Origin: an uncultured beta proteobacterium
Lineage (GTDB): Bacteria > Pseudomonadota > Gammaproteobacteria > Burkholderiales > Rhodocyclaceae
Assembly (NCBI GenBank): GCA_903917505.1
Contig: CAIXAY010000492.1
Location: forward strand, 1 to 5,803
DNA: 5,803 nt
Direction: 5' to 3'
The notes beneath the pieces are model-generated. The model was not told where the DNA came from. It saw only the letters and a list, made by a program, of their open reading frames with translations, and did not search any database. Position numbers and translations under genes: made by a program. Of the stretch, positions 1 through 5,357 are shown in pieces (the stretch's first letter is position 1; each line of letters begins with the position of its first letter).

Positions 1-380
1 AGGCCGAAATCGCCTTCCATCGCCAGCTTGCACAGCCGGCTGATTTCCTCCTGGGTGCAGCCCAGTTCGCGCCAGGACTCGCACAGCGCGCAGGCGTGAA
101 AGCGATAGACGCCCTGGTCCTCGGCGACCGAGACTTCCTCCATGGCGAAAGCCAGGCTCGAATTCTTGGTGACGATGCCGTCGAAAAATTCGCGCGGCGT
201 CCGGCAATCGCCGATTCTTTGACCCTTGATCTGCCCGTACTTGAAGATGGCCTTCTTGGCCACTTCATCGAGATTGGCGCCTTGCGCCTTGGCTTCGTCG
301 AGCAGGAGATAGAACCACAGGGCTCTGTCCTTGATGGCGCTTCTGATTGCGTCGGTTAATTCCTGATTCACACAACTCAT
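1..380 (-). CDS. ATC-hydrolase-family protein (L-2-amino-thiazoline-4-carboxylic acid hydrolase-like), 3' end beyond window
   Basis: The visible part is 126 codons from ATG at 380 and runs off the left edge, so the C-terminus is missing. I assign the family from its C-terminal part: H95 and C97 are followed by CALCESWRELG, then EEISRLC and MEGDFG (to residue 126), which resembles the Cys...W-x-x-L-G...C...GD core of this family. The named reaction of the family is opening of the thiazoline ring on the route to L-cysteine, but most members are uncharacterised and the substrate here is unknown. The protein has many cysteines (C3, C59, C97, C100, C108, C117), with C97 and C100 forming a CxxC pair; metal or redox chemistry is possible but unproven. 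No signal peptide is visible. The start is well supported: GGGAGGAA lies about 8 bases upstream. The gene stands alone on this side, with a sigma-54-like element in its upstream gap. Family call moderately confident, function low. Confidence 0.7.
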   Translation of the reverse strand, partial: MSCVNQELTDAIRSAIKDRALWFYLLLDEAKAQGANLDEVAKKAIFKYGQIKGQRIGDCRTPREFFDGIVTKNSSLAFAMEEVSVAEDQGVYRFHACALCESWRELGCTQEEISRLCKLAMEGDFG

Positions 381-385
381 GATTT

Positions 386-393
386 ATTCCTCC
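386..393 (-). promoter_or_regulatory. Strong ribosome binding site of the ATC-hydrolase-like gene
   Basis: Read on the minus strand the bases before the ATG at 380 are GGGAGGAATAAATC. This is close to a full anti-Shine-Dalgarno match at good spacing, and it fixes the start of the partial gene. It is the strongest Shine-Dalgarno-like sequence upstream of any minus-strand gene in the window. Confidence 0.7.
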
Positions 394-453
394 CGAAGGT
401 TTTAATGGTCTAGATAGAGCGGGGTCGAAAAGCCCATCTTCCGCGGCAATCAA

Positions 454-469
454 CGCAAGACGCGCGCCA
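454..469 (-). promoter_or_regulatory. Candidate sigma-54 (-24/-12) promoter
   Basis: On the minus strand the sequence reads TGGCGCG, four bases (CGTC), then TTGCG. The RpoN consensus is TGGCACG-N4-TTGCA/T. The invariant GG and GC are separated by exactly 10 bases, as required. Differences are A to G in the -24 box and the last base of the -12 box. Transcription would begin near position 443, giving a leader of about 60 bases to the ATG at 380. No convincing sigma-70 -35/-10 pair is seen in the same gap. Chance matches occur in GC-rich DNA, so this is a candidate only. Confidence 0.4.
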
Positions 470-559
470 GGCTGGAAAGCCCTGAAACCGGACAGTCTAG
501 GCGAAACTTTCTCATCGCGCCCGTGTTTATTGAGAAATTTTTGCGACACGATCGAGAAA

Positions 560-596
560 CCGCCGCGTGTGAGAAAGCGCGGTTCAGATGCGGCGG
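560..596 (-). terminator. Possible hairpin terminator after srkA
   Basis: Just beyond the srkA stop codon, the minus strand holds CCGCCGC (596-590) pairing with GCGGCGG (566-560). A competing inner pair is CCGCG (582-578) with CGCGG (567-563). A short TTTCTC follows instead of a real T run, so this is at best a weak intrinsic terminator. The same bases could equally be an operator for the downstream minus-strand gene. Confidence 0.3.
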
Positions 597-597
597 A

Positions 598-1602
598 TCA
601 GTTCGACCACAGCGGCGGCTCGTCCATCAGCGCAATCTGCTCGCGCAGTTCGAGGATGCGGTCCTGCCAGTAACGCTGCGTGTTGAACCACGGGAAAGCC
701 GCCGGAAAAGCCGGATCGTCCCAGCGCCGCGCCAGCCAGCCGGCGTAATGGATCAGGCGCAGCGTGCGCAGCGCCTCGATCAGTTGCAGTTCGCGCGGAT
801 CGAAAGCGAAAAAATCCTCGTAACCGGCAAGCACGTCGGCCATTTGCCGCGCCTGGTCGGCGCGTTCGCCGGAGAGCAGCATCCACAGATCCTGGATCGC
901 CGGCCCCATGCGCGCGTCGTCGAAATCGACGAAGTACGGTCCGGCGGCGGCTTCACCGCGGCCGTCATCCTCGACCCACAGCACGTTGCCGGCGTGGCAA
1001 TCGCCGTGCAGGCGCAGCGTGGCGACCCGGCCGGCGCGGTCGAAGCAGTAGCGCACGCCGGTGAGCGCCTGATCGACGATGCCGAAATAGACGTCAGCGA
1101 GGTCCGGCGGCAGGAAGCCGCCATCCTCCAGGAAGTCGCGCGGTTCTTCGCCGAAACTCTGCACGCTGATTTCCGGCCGCTCGGCAAATGGCTTGAGCGC
1201 ACCCACCGCGTGGATGCGGCCGATGAAGCGTCCCATCCATTCGAGAGTCTGGCCGCGGTCGAATTCCGGCGCGCGCCCGCCTTGCCGCGGGAACACCGCG
1301 AAGCGCAAATCGCCATGCTCGTGCAGGGTCCGTCCCGCGAGGCGCAGCGGCGCGACGACCGGCAACTCGCGCTCGGCCAGTTCGGCCGAGAAGGCGTGCT
1401 CCTCGAGAATGGCCGCATCGCTCCAGCGGCCGGCGCGGTAGAACTTGGCGACGAGCGGCGCGCCTTCGTCGAGGTAGACCTGATAGACGCGGTTCTCGTA
1501 ACTGTTGAGCGCCAGCAGGCGGCCGTCGGGGCGAAGCCCGACCGACTCGAGCGCGTCGAGGATGGAATCGGGCGTCAGCGTGGCAAAGGGTCGGGTCGTC
1601 AT
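598..1602 (-). CDS. srkA: SrkA/YihE-type stress response Ser/Thr protein kinase
   Basis: A cytoplasmic kinase of the aminoglycoside-phosphotransferase fold. In Escherichia coli SrkA phosphorylates proteins on Ser/Thr and counters stress-induced death, including that linked to MazEF and reactive oxygen. The family is clear along the whole length: LNSYENRVYQV (32-42), the ATP-site lysine in VAKFYR (K53), ILEEH, the catalytic loop LHGDCHAGN with D201 and N206, the metal motif VDFDD with D226, then GPAIQDLWMLLSG and a C-terminal ARRWDDPAFPAAFPW. All key residues are present, and D201 and N206 carry the same numbers as in the E. coli protein. It is 334 residues against 328 there, mainly because of a short insert (about 210-221) between the catalytic loop and VDFDD. 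I chose ATG 1602 because its start, MTTRPFATLTPDSI, aligns with the E. coli N-terminus. A GTG at 1617 would add five residues, and a TAA lies just upstream of it. The gene is divergent from the spermidine-synthase-like gene and has no dsbA partner here. Confidence 0.93.
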   Translation of the reverse strand: MTTRPFATLTPDSILDALESVGLRPDGRLLALNSYENRVYQVYLDEGAPLVAKFYRAGRWSDAAILEEHAFSAELAERELPVVAPLRLAGRTLHEHGDLRFAVFPRQGGRAPEFDRGQTLEWMGRFIGRIHAVGALKPFAERPEISVQSFGEEPRDFLEDGGFLPPDLADVYFGIVDQALTGVRYCFDRAGRVATLRLHGDCHAGNVLWVEDDGRGEAAAGPYFVDFDDARMGPAIQDLWMLLSGERADQARQMADVLAGYEDFFAFDPRELQLIEALRTLRLIHYAGWLARRWDDPAFPAAFPWFNTQRYWQDRILELREQIALMDEPPLWSN

Positions 1603-1624
1603 CGCGTCAGGATACACGACGCGT

Positions 1625-1630
1625 TAGAAT
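1625..1630 (+). promoter_or_regulatory. Possible -10 element for the spermidine-synthase-like gene
   Basis: TAGAAT lies in the 82-bp divergent gap between srkA and the plus-strand gene, about 55 bases before the ATG at 1685. I see no good -35 box at 16-18 bases upstream, so the promoter would be weak, activator-dependent or elsewhere. The call rests on the hexamer and its position only. Confidence 0.25.
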
Positions 1631-1684
1631 TCGCCATTGATTGCGCCAGGCGTCCTGGCCAGCGCTCCACGAGGGCAGGCACCG

Positions 1685-2440
1685 ATGGCTCAGAACTCGA
1701 TCGAAGTCAGCGAAAAAGACGGCATCCGTTTTCTGCACTTCAGCTCGGAGTGGATACAGGGCGCCATGCGGGTGCAGCGGCCGAACGCGCTCGAGCTGCA
1801 TTACACGCGCGAGATGATGGCCGGACTGCTGCTGCGCGCGCCGCCGTGGCCGCGCTCCGCGCTGCTGATCGGGCTCGGCGCCGGGTCGCTGGCCAAATTC
1901 ATTTACCACTACCTGCCGGCGACCAAGATCACCGTCGTCGAGATCAATCCGCAGGTCGAGATCATCGCGCGGCTGCATTTCAAGTTGCCGGCCGACCCGA
2001 CGCGGCTGCGTGTCGTCATCGGCGACGGCGCCGAGTACATGCTCAAGGGCGGCAAGCAGTTCGACTGTATCCTGGTCGACGGCTTCGATGAAAACGGCCG
2101 CGCCGGCGTGCTCGACACCCTGCCCTTCTACCAGGCCTGCCGCGCGCGGCTCACGGCGAAGGGGCTGCTGTCGGTCAATCTGCTCGGCCACAGCCGCGGC
2201 TTCGCCAGCAGCACCGAGGCCATCGATACGGCCTTCGACGGCCGCTCGCTGGTATTCCCCTCGTGCGACAGCGGCAATACGATCGCCTTCGCCACGGACG
2301 GCGAGCCCGTCGACGTCGGGCTCGAAGAACTGATCGCCCGCGCCCAAATTTGTAAAAAGGAAACCGGCCTCAACCTGATGCCGACGATCCCCGGATTGCA
2401 AACCGCCGGCAAGCTGATTCAGGACCGGCTGCTGATCTGA
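1685..2440 (+). CDS. Spermidine synthase-like protein (polyamine aminopropyltransferase fold)
   Basis: A 251-residue cytoplasmic protein with the Rossmann fold shared by spermidine synthases and SAM-dependent methyltransferases. It shows the nucleotide loop LIGLGAGS (61-68), the ribose-binding acidic residue in VVEINP (E86), IGDGAEY (D114) and the catalytic-site strand ILVDGFD (D132, D135), followed by LDTLPFYQACRARL as in SpeE. True SpeE has a Y-H-E-M-M motif before the loop; here it reads Y-T-R-E-M-M (40-45). SpeE is near 288 residues, so the N-terminal beta-hairpin part is shortened. I therefore do not call it SpeE. It may use another amine or be a methyltransferase-like relative. No speD-like partner is present. 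I take ATG 1685, which has GAGGG nine bases upstream; an in-frame TTG at 1637 has no ribosome binding site. The stop is one base from the opposite gene's stop. Fold confident, substrate unknown. Confidence 0.85.
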   Translation: MAQNSIEVSEKDGIRFLHFSSEWIQGAMRVQRPNALELHYTREMMAGLLLRAPPWPRSALLIGLGAGSLAKFIYHYLPATKITVVEINPQVEIIARLHFKLPADPTRLRVVIGDGAEYMLKGGKQFDCILVDGFDENGRAGVLDTLPFYQACRARLTAKGLLSVNLLGHSRGFASSTEAIDTAFDGRSLVFPSCDSGNTIAFATDGEPVDVGLEELIARAQICKKETGLNLMPTIPGLQTAGKLIQDRLLI

Positions 2441-2441
2441 G

Positions 2442-2825
2442 CTAGCGCGCCGCCCCGGCAGCGAGGGAGAGCACATGCGCTGCCATGGCCTGCACGACGG
2501 ATTCCGCTTCACCGACGGCGCAGCCTATTTCGATGCGCGCTTGCGGATTGCGCTCGCGCAGTTCGTCGATCAGGCGCGGCACATCGCGCTTGAGGTGCCC
2601 GCCTTGCGCGATGAACATCGGCAGCACGACGATGCGCTCGTAACCCTCGGCCAGCAAGGATTCGGCGCAGTCCAGCAGCGCCGGCGCGAGCAATTCGAGA
2701 AAGGCCAGTTCGACGCGCAATTCGGGCGCCTGCGCGCGGACGACCGCGCACACGCGGCGCAGCGGCGCCGCCCACTCGGGGTCGCGGGCGCCGTGCGCAA
2801 AAAGGATGATGGCGGTCCCTGACAT
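2442..2825 (-). CDS. cbiX: Short CbiX/SirB-type sirohydrochlorin chelatase family protein
   Basis: A 127-residue single-domain class II chelatase. Family members insert cobalt or iron (nickel in some archaeal relatives) into sirohydrochlorin, for cobalamin or sirohaem synthesis. The visible signature is IILFAHGARDPEW near the N-terminus (H11) and VVLPMFIAQGGHLKRDVPRL in the middle (H77), the two metal-handling histidines of the family. A conserved E-L-A-F-L-E-L strand (39-45) lies between them. The length matches the short CbiX form, in which two copies pair to build one active site; long CbiX and CbiK are about twice this. The metal cannot be told from sequence, and no other cobalamin or sirohaem gene is in the window. 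The start is ATG 2825 because family similarity begins there. The reading frame stays open far upstream, but that part has no coding character. Only a short AAGG lies just before the ATG. The stop is separated by one base from that of the converging plus-strand gene. Confidence 0.87.
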   Translation of the reverse strand: MSGTAIILFAHGARDPEWAAPLRRVCAVVRAQAPELRVELAFLELLAPALLDCAESLLAEGYERIVVLPMFIAQGGHLKRDVPRLIDELRERNPQARIEIGCAVGEAESVVQAMAAHVLSLAAGAAR

Positions 2826-2830
2826 AGCCT

Positions 2831-3007
2831 TCACTTTAACGCAGCATCGCCGGAACACCAATTTCTGCCGATTGCATAGGCTGAAGCTGCGACGGCGATC
2901 TGAATTGCCGGAACGCCCGGCTCGGCCGGCGTGGCGCAAATCGAGATGGGGCTGAAGAGCAGCACCGACGATGCGGCGACCGCCGGAATCCGGTATTTGC
3001 TGCGCAT
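2831..3007 (-). CDS. Candidate 58-residue exported small protein upstream of cbiX
   Basis: This is a short frame I found by reading the gap upstream of cbiX. From ATG 3007 it gives a basic start (MRSKYR), a hydrophobic stretch (PAVAASSVLLFSPISICA, 8-25) ending in an ICA site that a signal peptidase could cut before T26, and then a tail of about 33 residues with one cysteine (C51). A GGAAG lies about ten bases upstream of the ATG. The TGA is five bases before the cbiX start, as expected for translational coupling. Codon third positions are GC-rich in the first half, but the second half has many A/T-ending codons. This may mean a frameshifted or decaying tail. I recognise no family. It could be a real secreted or membrane microprotein, a gene remnant, or a chance frame. 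Confidence 0.35.
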   Translation of the reverse strand: MRSKYRIPAVAASSVLLFSPISICATPAEPGVPAIQIAVAASAYAIGRNWCSGDAALK

Positions 3008-3081
3008 ACGCGGTTCGCTTCCGGCTTGATCTTTTTGGCCATTGTCCCGCGTCCGATGGCTCTCGGCCCGGGCGTGGATGC

Positions 3082-3145
3082 CGGAAATACGCCGGCCTCT
3101 GTGCCGGCGCCAAGGCGCGCGGCAATCGCATCCTCTGTATTTCCG
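3082..3145. repeat. Nested inverted repeats in the gap before the cytochrome lipoprotein gene
   Basis: CGGAAATAC (3082-3090) is the exact reverse complement of GTATTTCCG (3137-3145). Inside this pair is a second perfect hairpin, CGCCGGC (3090-3096), loop CTCTGT, GCCGGCG (3103-3109). CCTCTGT is also directly repeated (3096-3102 and 3132-3138). The block ends about 100 bases before the lipoprotein start. It could be an operator or a folded leader RNA on either strand. The gap from 2826 to 3248 holds nothing else I can support except the small ORF and a weak -10 box. Confidence 0.4.
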
Positions 3146-3158
3146 CGGGCCGCAGGTT

Positions 3159-3164
3159 TATAGT
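3159..3164 (+). promoter_or_regulatory. Possible -10 element of the cytochrome lipoprotein gene
   Basis: TATAGT lies 84 bases before the ATG at 3249, just after the inverted-repeat block. The hexamer is a good -10 match, but the candidate -35 (TGTATT, 3136-3141, 17-base spacing) is poor. It overlaps the right arm of the outer inverted repeat, so a regulator bound there could block or help RNA polymerase. Confidence 0.3.
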
Positions 3165-3248
3165 GCGTCTGTGTATGCCAAGCGCACCCGCCGGTCTGTG
3201 GTGTGCGGACAAATTCATGGCGTTCAAGTTCTTCAAAGGGAGCATCGA

Positions 3249-3617
3249 ATGAAAATCGGAATCCTGCCCAGTTGCGCCTGCGCCATCTTCCTGCTTGCTG
3301 GCTGCGGTCAAAAGGAAATCAGCTACAAGACCGATGTGCAGCCCATACTCGACCAGTATTGCGGCGAGTGCCATGCTGCCGGCGGCGAAGGCCAGCAAAA
3401 GAGCGGCCTGGTCCTGAGCAATTATGAAGGCCTGATGAAAGGCACCAAGTTCGGCGCCGTGGTCAGGCCCGGCGACACGCTGACCAGCGCCGTGATCATG
3501 CTGGTCGAGGGGCGCGCCGATCCTTCGATCAAGATGCCGCACGGCAAGGCGCCGCTGCCGCAGGAGAAGATCGACTTGCTGAAGAAATGGGTCGCGCAGG
3601 GAGCGAAGAACAACTAG
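3249..3617 (+). CDS. Lipoprotein with a mono-haem cytochrome c domain (planctomycete-type cytochrome C-like)
   Basis: A 122-residue exported electron-transfer protein. The N-terminus is a lipoprotein signal: a short hydrophobic run ending in the lipobox LLAGC, with C19 as the lipid-bearing cysteine, so the mature protein is membrane-anchored outside the cytoplasm. The haem c site is CGECH (C38, C41, H42), preceded by YKTDVQPILDQY. The rest follows the layout of planctomycete-type cytochrome C domains: SGLVLSNYEGLMKG, VVRPGD, IKMPHGKAPLP with M96 as likely axial ligand, and a closing helix IDLLKKWVAQGAKNN. Redox partners are unknown, since no oxidase or dehydrogenase is nearby. I chose ATG 3249 because AAAGGGAG lies seven bases upstream and the signal peptide begins there; the frame is open back to 3042 but without coding character. 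It is a single-gene unit converging on the chromate transporter genes with a 15-base gap. Confidence 0.88.
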   Translation: MKIGILPSCACAIFLLAGCGQKEISYKTDVQPILDQYCGECHAAGGEGQQKSGLVLSNYEGLMKGTKFGAVVRPGDTLTSAVIMLVEGRADPSIKMPHGKAPLPQEKIDLLKKWVAQGAKNN

Positions 3618-3625
3618 TCCGGAGC

Positions 3626-3653
3626 GGCGGCTTCAGACCAGCCCGAAGCCGCC
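3626..3653. terminator. Hairpin between two converging genes, possibly a two-way terminator
   Basis: GGCGGCTTC (3626-3634) and GAAGCCGCC (3645-3653) form a perfect nine-base stem with a ten-base loop. It lies just after the lipoprotein stop and overlaps the last codons of the opposing chromate transporter half. No T run follows on either strand, so it is not a classic intrinsic terminator. It may still separate or protect the two converging transcripts. Confidence 0.4.
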
Positions 3654-4211
3654 GAGAACGGCGCCGGCGCCGAGCAGCCACAGCAAGTGGATCTTTGTGC
3701 GCGAGACGATCAGCACCGTCGCCGCGGTCACCAGCCACAGCCGCCAGCCGCTCGCCGGGTGGGCGCTGGCCAGAATCCAGCCGGTGGCGCTCAGGCGCGC
3801 CACCACGACCGGCCCCATCCCCTGCTTGAAGGCGCGGACCGCGCGCAATTCGCGATTGGCGTGCCCCCAGCGCGCGGCGAGGCAGACCAGCGTGGTGCTC
3901 GGCAGCAGGATGCCGGTCATGGTGATCAGCGCGCCGAGCAAGGCCGTCGCCAGACCGCCGGCATTCATGCCGATGTTCCAGCCGAGCAGCGCGACGAAGA
4001 GGATGTTCGGCCCGGGCGCGGCCTGGGCGATGGCGATCGAGTCGTTGAACTGGAAATCGCTCAACCAGTGCCGCTGGTCGACGAGATAGCGGTGCATTTC
4101 AGGCGCCGTGGTGATCGCCCCGCCGATCGACATCAGCGAGAGCATCAGGTATTGCGCGAACAGCGCGAGCCAGTCGCTCCACTGCAATGCCAGGACGGGC
4201 GCGCCGCTCAT
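3633..4211 (-). CDS. chrA: Chromate transporter, C-terminal-half subunit (short-chain ChrA pair)
   Basis: A 192-residue inner-membrane protein of the CHR family, half the size of full ChrA. Typical CHR motifs are present: FAQYLMLSLMSIGGAITTAPEM (18-39), RHWLSDFQFNDSIAIAQAAPGPN (47-69, with the conserved PGPN at 66-69) and several hydrophobic helices to the end. Paired half-size CHR proteins are known to act together in exporting chromate. The start, ATG 4211, overlaps the stop of the preceding half as ATGA, and CAGG lies inside the upstream gene, so translation is coupled. The frame is open much further upstream, but that part is a shadow of the first half. It is the last gene of the permease-apt-transporter unit and faces the cytochrome lipoprotein gene. 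Family sure; that the substrate is chromate is family knowledge, not shown here. Confidence 0.9.
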   Translation of the reverse strand: MSGAPVLALQWSDWLALFAQYLMLSLMSIGGAITTAPEMHRYLVDQRHWLSDFQFNDSIAIAQAAPGPNILFVALLGWNIGMNAGGLATALLGALITMTGILLPSTTLVCLAARWGHANRELRAVRAFKQGMGPVVVARLSATGWILASAHPASGWRLWLVTAATVLIVSRTKIHLLWLLGAGAVLGGFGLV

Positions 4212-4822
4212 CGCTTGAGCCTGCGGTAGGCGAGCGGGCAGCCGATCGCGCCGAGCGGCAACAGGACATAGATCAGCGGCCAGTGCAAGAGCGCGATGCC
4301 GGCAAAACAGGCGAGCGCCAGGGCCACGCACACGGGCAGGCCAAGCGCATTGGACTTGAGCGCCGCGGACAGCTTGATGCCGGTGGCGATGATCAGCCCG
4401 GCGGCCACGGCGCCCATGCCGCGCAGCGCGCCGGCCACCGCCGGCGCGTTGCCGTAGTGGGCGTAGGCCAGTGCGGCGAGCAGGACGACCAGCAAGGGCA
4501 CGGTGAGCAGGCCGGCGATCGCGGCCAGCGCGCCGGGCAGGCCGAAGTAGCGCGCGCCGAGCATCAGGCAGAGATTCACGACGTTGGGGCCGGGCATGAT
4601 CTGCGCCACCGCCCATTCCTCGATGAACTCCTCCTTGCTCAGCCAGCCTTTCTTCTCGACGAGTTCGCGATGCACGACCACCACCACCCCGCCGAAACCT
4701 TGCAAGGCCAGCAGCGTGCAGGAAACGAAGAGGTCGGTCAGCGATCTGGGTTGTGGATGGTCAGTTGTGCTCAAGGCGTCTATGCTCAACGGATAATTTT
4801 TGATTTCCGCCGTGTTGTTCAA
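4208..4822 (-). CDS. chrA: Chromate transporter, N-terminal-half subunit (short-chain ChrA pair)
   Basis: A 204-residue membrane protein and the partner of the next gene. It has the CHR signature [18 protein letters not shown] (38-55), then [22 protein letters not shown] (68-89, PGPN at 77-80) and three to four further hydrophobic stretches, ending RRLKR. Both halves carry the same PGPN element, as expected from the internal duplication of full-length ChrA. The start is uncertain: there is no ATG before the CHR domain. TTG 4822 overlaps the apt stop as TTGA, which suggests coupling, but no clear ribosome binding site lies before it. TTG codons at 4789 and 4774 would give a shorter tail and are no better served. 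The first 26 residues are polar and not part of the family domain. Function as in the partner: anion (chromate) transport through a two-subunit complex is inferred. Confidence 0.88.
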   Translation of the reverse strand: MNNTAEIKNYPLSIDALSTTDHPQPRSLTDLFVSCTLLALQGFGGVVVVVHRELVEKKGWLSKEEFIEEWAVAQIMPGPNVVNLCLMLGARYFGLPGALAAIAGLLTVPLLVVLLAALAYAHYGNAPAVAGALRGMGAVAAGLIIATGIKLSAALKSNALGLPVCVALALACFAGIALLHWPLIYVLLPLGAIGCPLAYRRLKR

Positions 4823-5346
4823 TAAGTCAACAGGGCAAATCCAGGCACGCCGGCGGCGGCAAGGCGGGCGCTGCCGCCGAGCGCCGGCAGGTCGATGACC
4901 ACCGCGGCTTCGACGATCTTCGCGCCGAGGCGATGCATCAGCCGGGCCGCGGCCAGCAGCGTGCCGCCGGTGGCCATCAGGTCATCGACGACCAGCACGT
5001 GATCGCCGGCCGCCGCCGCATCGGTGTGCACTTCGACCGTCGCCGCGCCGTATTCGAGCGCATAGGACTCGCCCATGGTTTCGAACGGCAGCTTGCCGGC
5101 CTTGCGCACCGGAATGAAGCCGCAGCCGAGGCGATAGGCGAGCGCCGCGCCGATGATGAAGCCGCGCGCATCGATGCCGGCAATCGCGTCGATCCGCGCG
5201 CCGGCATAACGCCCGGCGAAGGCGTCGATGAGCGCGCGAAACGCTTCGCCGTCGCGGAGCAGCGGCGTGATGTCGCGAAACATGACGCCGGGCTCGGGCC
5301 AGTCGGCGACGATGCGTATGCGACGATCGAAGAAGCCGGCGTCCAT
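4819..5346 (-). CDS. apt: Adenine phosphoribosyltransferase
   Basis: A 175-residue cytoplasmic enzyme that makes AMP from adenine and PRPP in purine salvage, at the family's usual length. It opens with [26 protein letters not shown], which is typical of Apt. The GIDARGF element (57-63) and [11 protein letters not shown] (77-87) follow. The PRPP-binding loop is [14 protein letters not shown] (117-130, with D121, D122 and the TGGT turn). The C-terminus ends in GFALLTY rather than a long tail. The start, ATG 5346, is 11 bases after the stop of the purine permease and matches the family N-terminus, though the bases before it (AGCTTCT) give little ribosome binding, so coupling to the permease is likely. 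Its own stop overlaps the start of the first chromate transporter half. Next to a purine permease its role is clear: uptake and capture of adenine. Confidence 0.97.
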   Translation of the reverse strand: MDAGFFDRRIRIVADWPEPGVMFRDITPLLRDGEAFRALIDAFAGRYAGARIDAIAGIDARGFIIGAALAYRLGCGFIPVRKAGKLPFETMGESYALEYGAATVEVHTDAAAAGDHVLVVDDLMATGGTLLAAARLMHRLGAKIVEAAVVIDLPALGGSARLAAAGVPGFALLTY

Positions 5347-5357
5347 AGAAGCTGCGC

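Noticed and set aside
508..542. Plus-strand hairpin TTTCTCA/TGAGAAA followed by five T, resembling an intrinsic terminator
   Set aside because: No plus-strand gene lies before it, the stem is only seven weak pairs with a 16-base loop, and it lies in the promoter gap of a minus-strand gene.
265..549. A 94-codon minus-strand frame covering the start of the ATC-hydrolase-like gene and its upstream gap
   Set aside because: It is in a different frame from the recognisable protein, has no ribosome binding site and no family similarity, and would override the well-supported ATG at 380.
523..2091. A 522-codon open frame on the plus strand across srkA and into the next gene
   Set aside because: It lies antisense to srkA, whose motifs are complete, and out of frame with the spermidine-synthase-like gene. 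Its Arg/Ala/Gln-rich composition is typical of the opposite strand of GC-rich genes.
2836..3042. A 68-codon minus-strand frame starting at 3042
   Set aside because: It is Arg/Ser/Pro-rich, as expected of an out-of-frame reading, while the other frame over the same bases gives a signal-peptide-like protein.
3042..3248. Upstream extension of the cytochrome frame (191 residues in total)
   Set aside because: It lacks protein character, and the lipoprotein signal and strong ribosome binding site both mark ATG 3249 as the start.
2826..3542. Long upstream extension of the cbiX frame (to 366 residues)
   Set aside because: Family similarity begins exactly at ATG 2825. The extension runs antisense to the cytochrome lipoprotein and has no domain.
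4212..4616. Upstream extension of the second chromate transporter frame, which would make a 327-residue protein
   Set aside because: The extra part overlaps the first transporter half in another frame, and that half has all the CHR motifs. The ATGA overlap explains the true start.
4187..4825. A 212-codon plus-strand frame opposite the first chromate transporter half
   Set aside because: It is a His/Gln/Arg/Gly-rich shadow with no domain, antisense to a membrane protein with clear family motifs.
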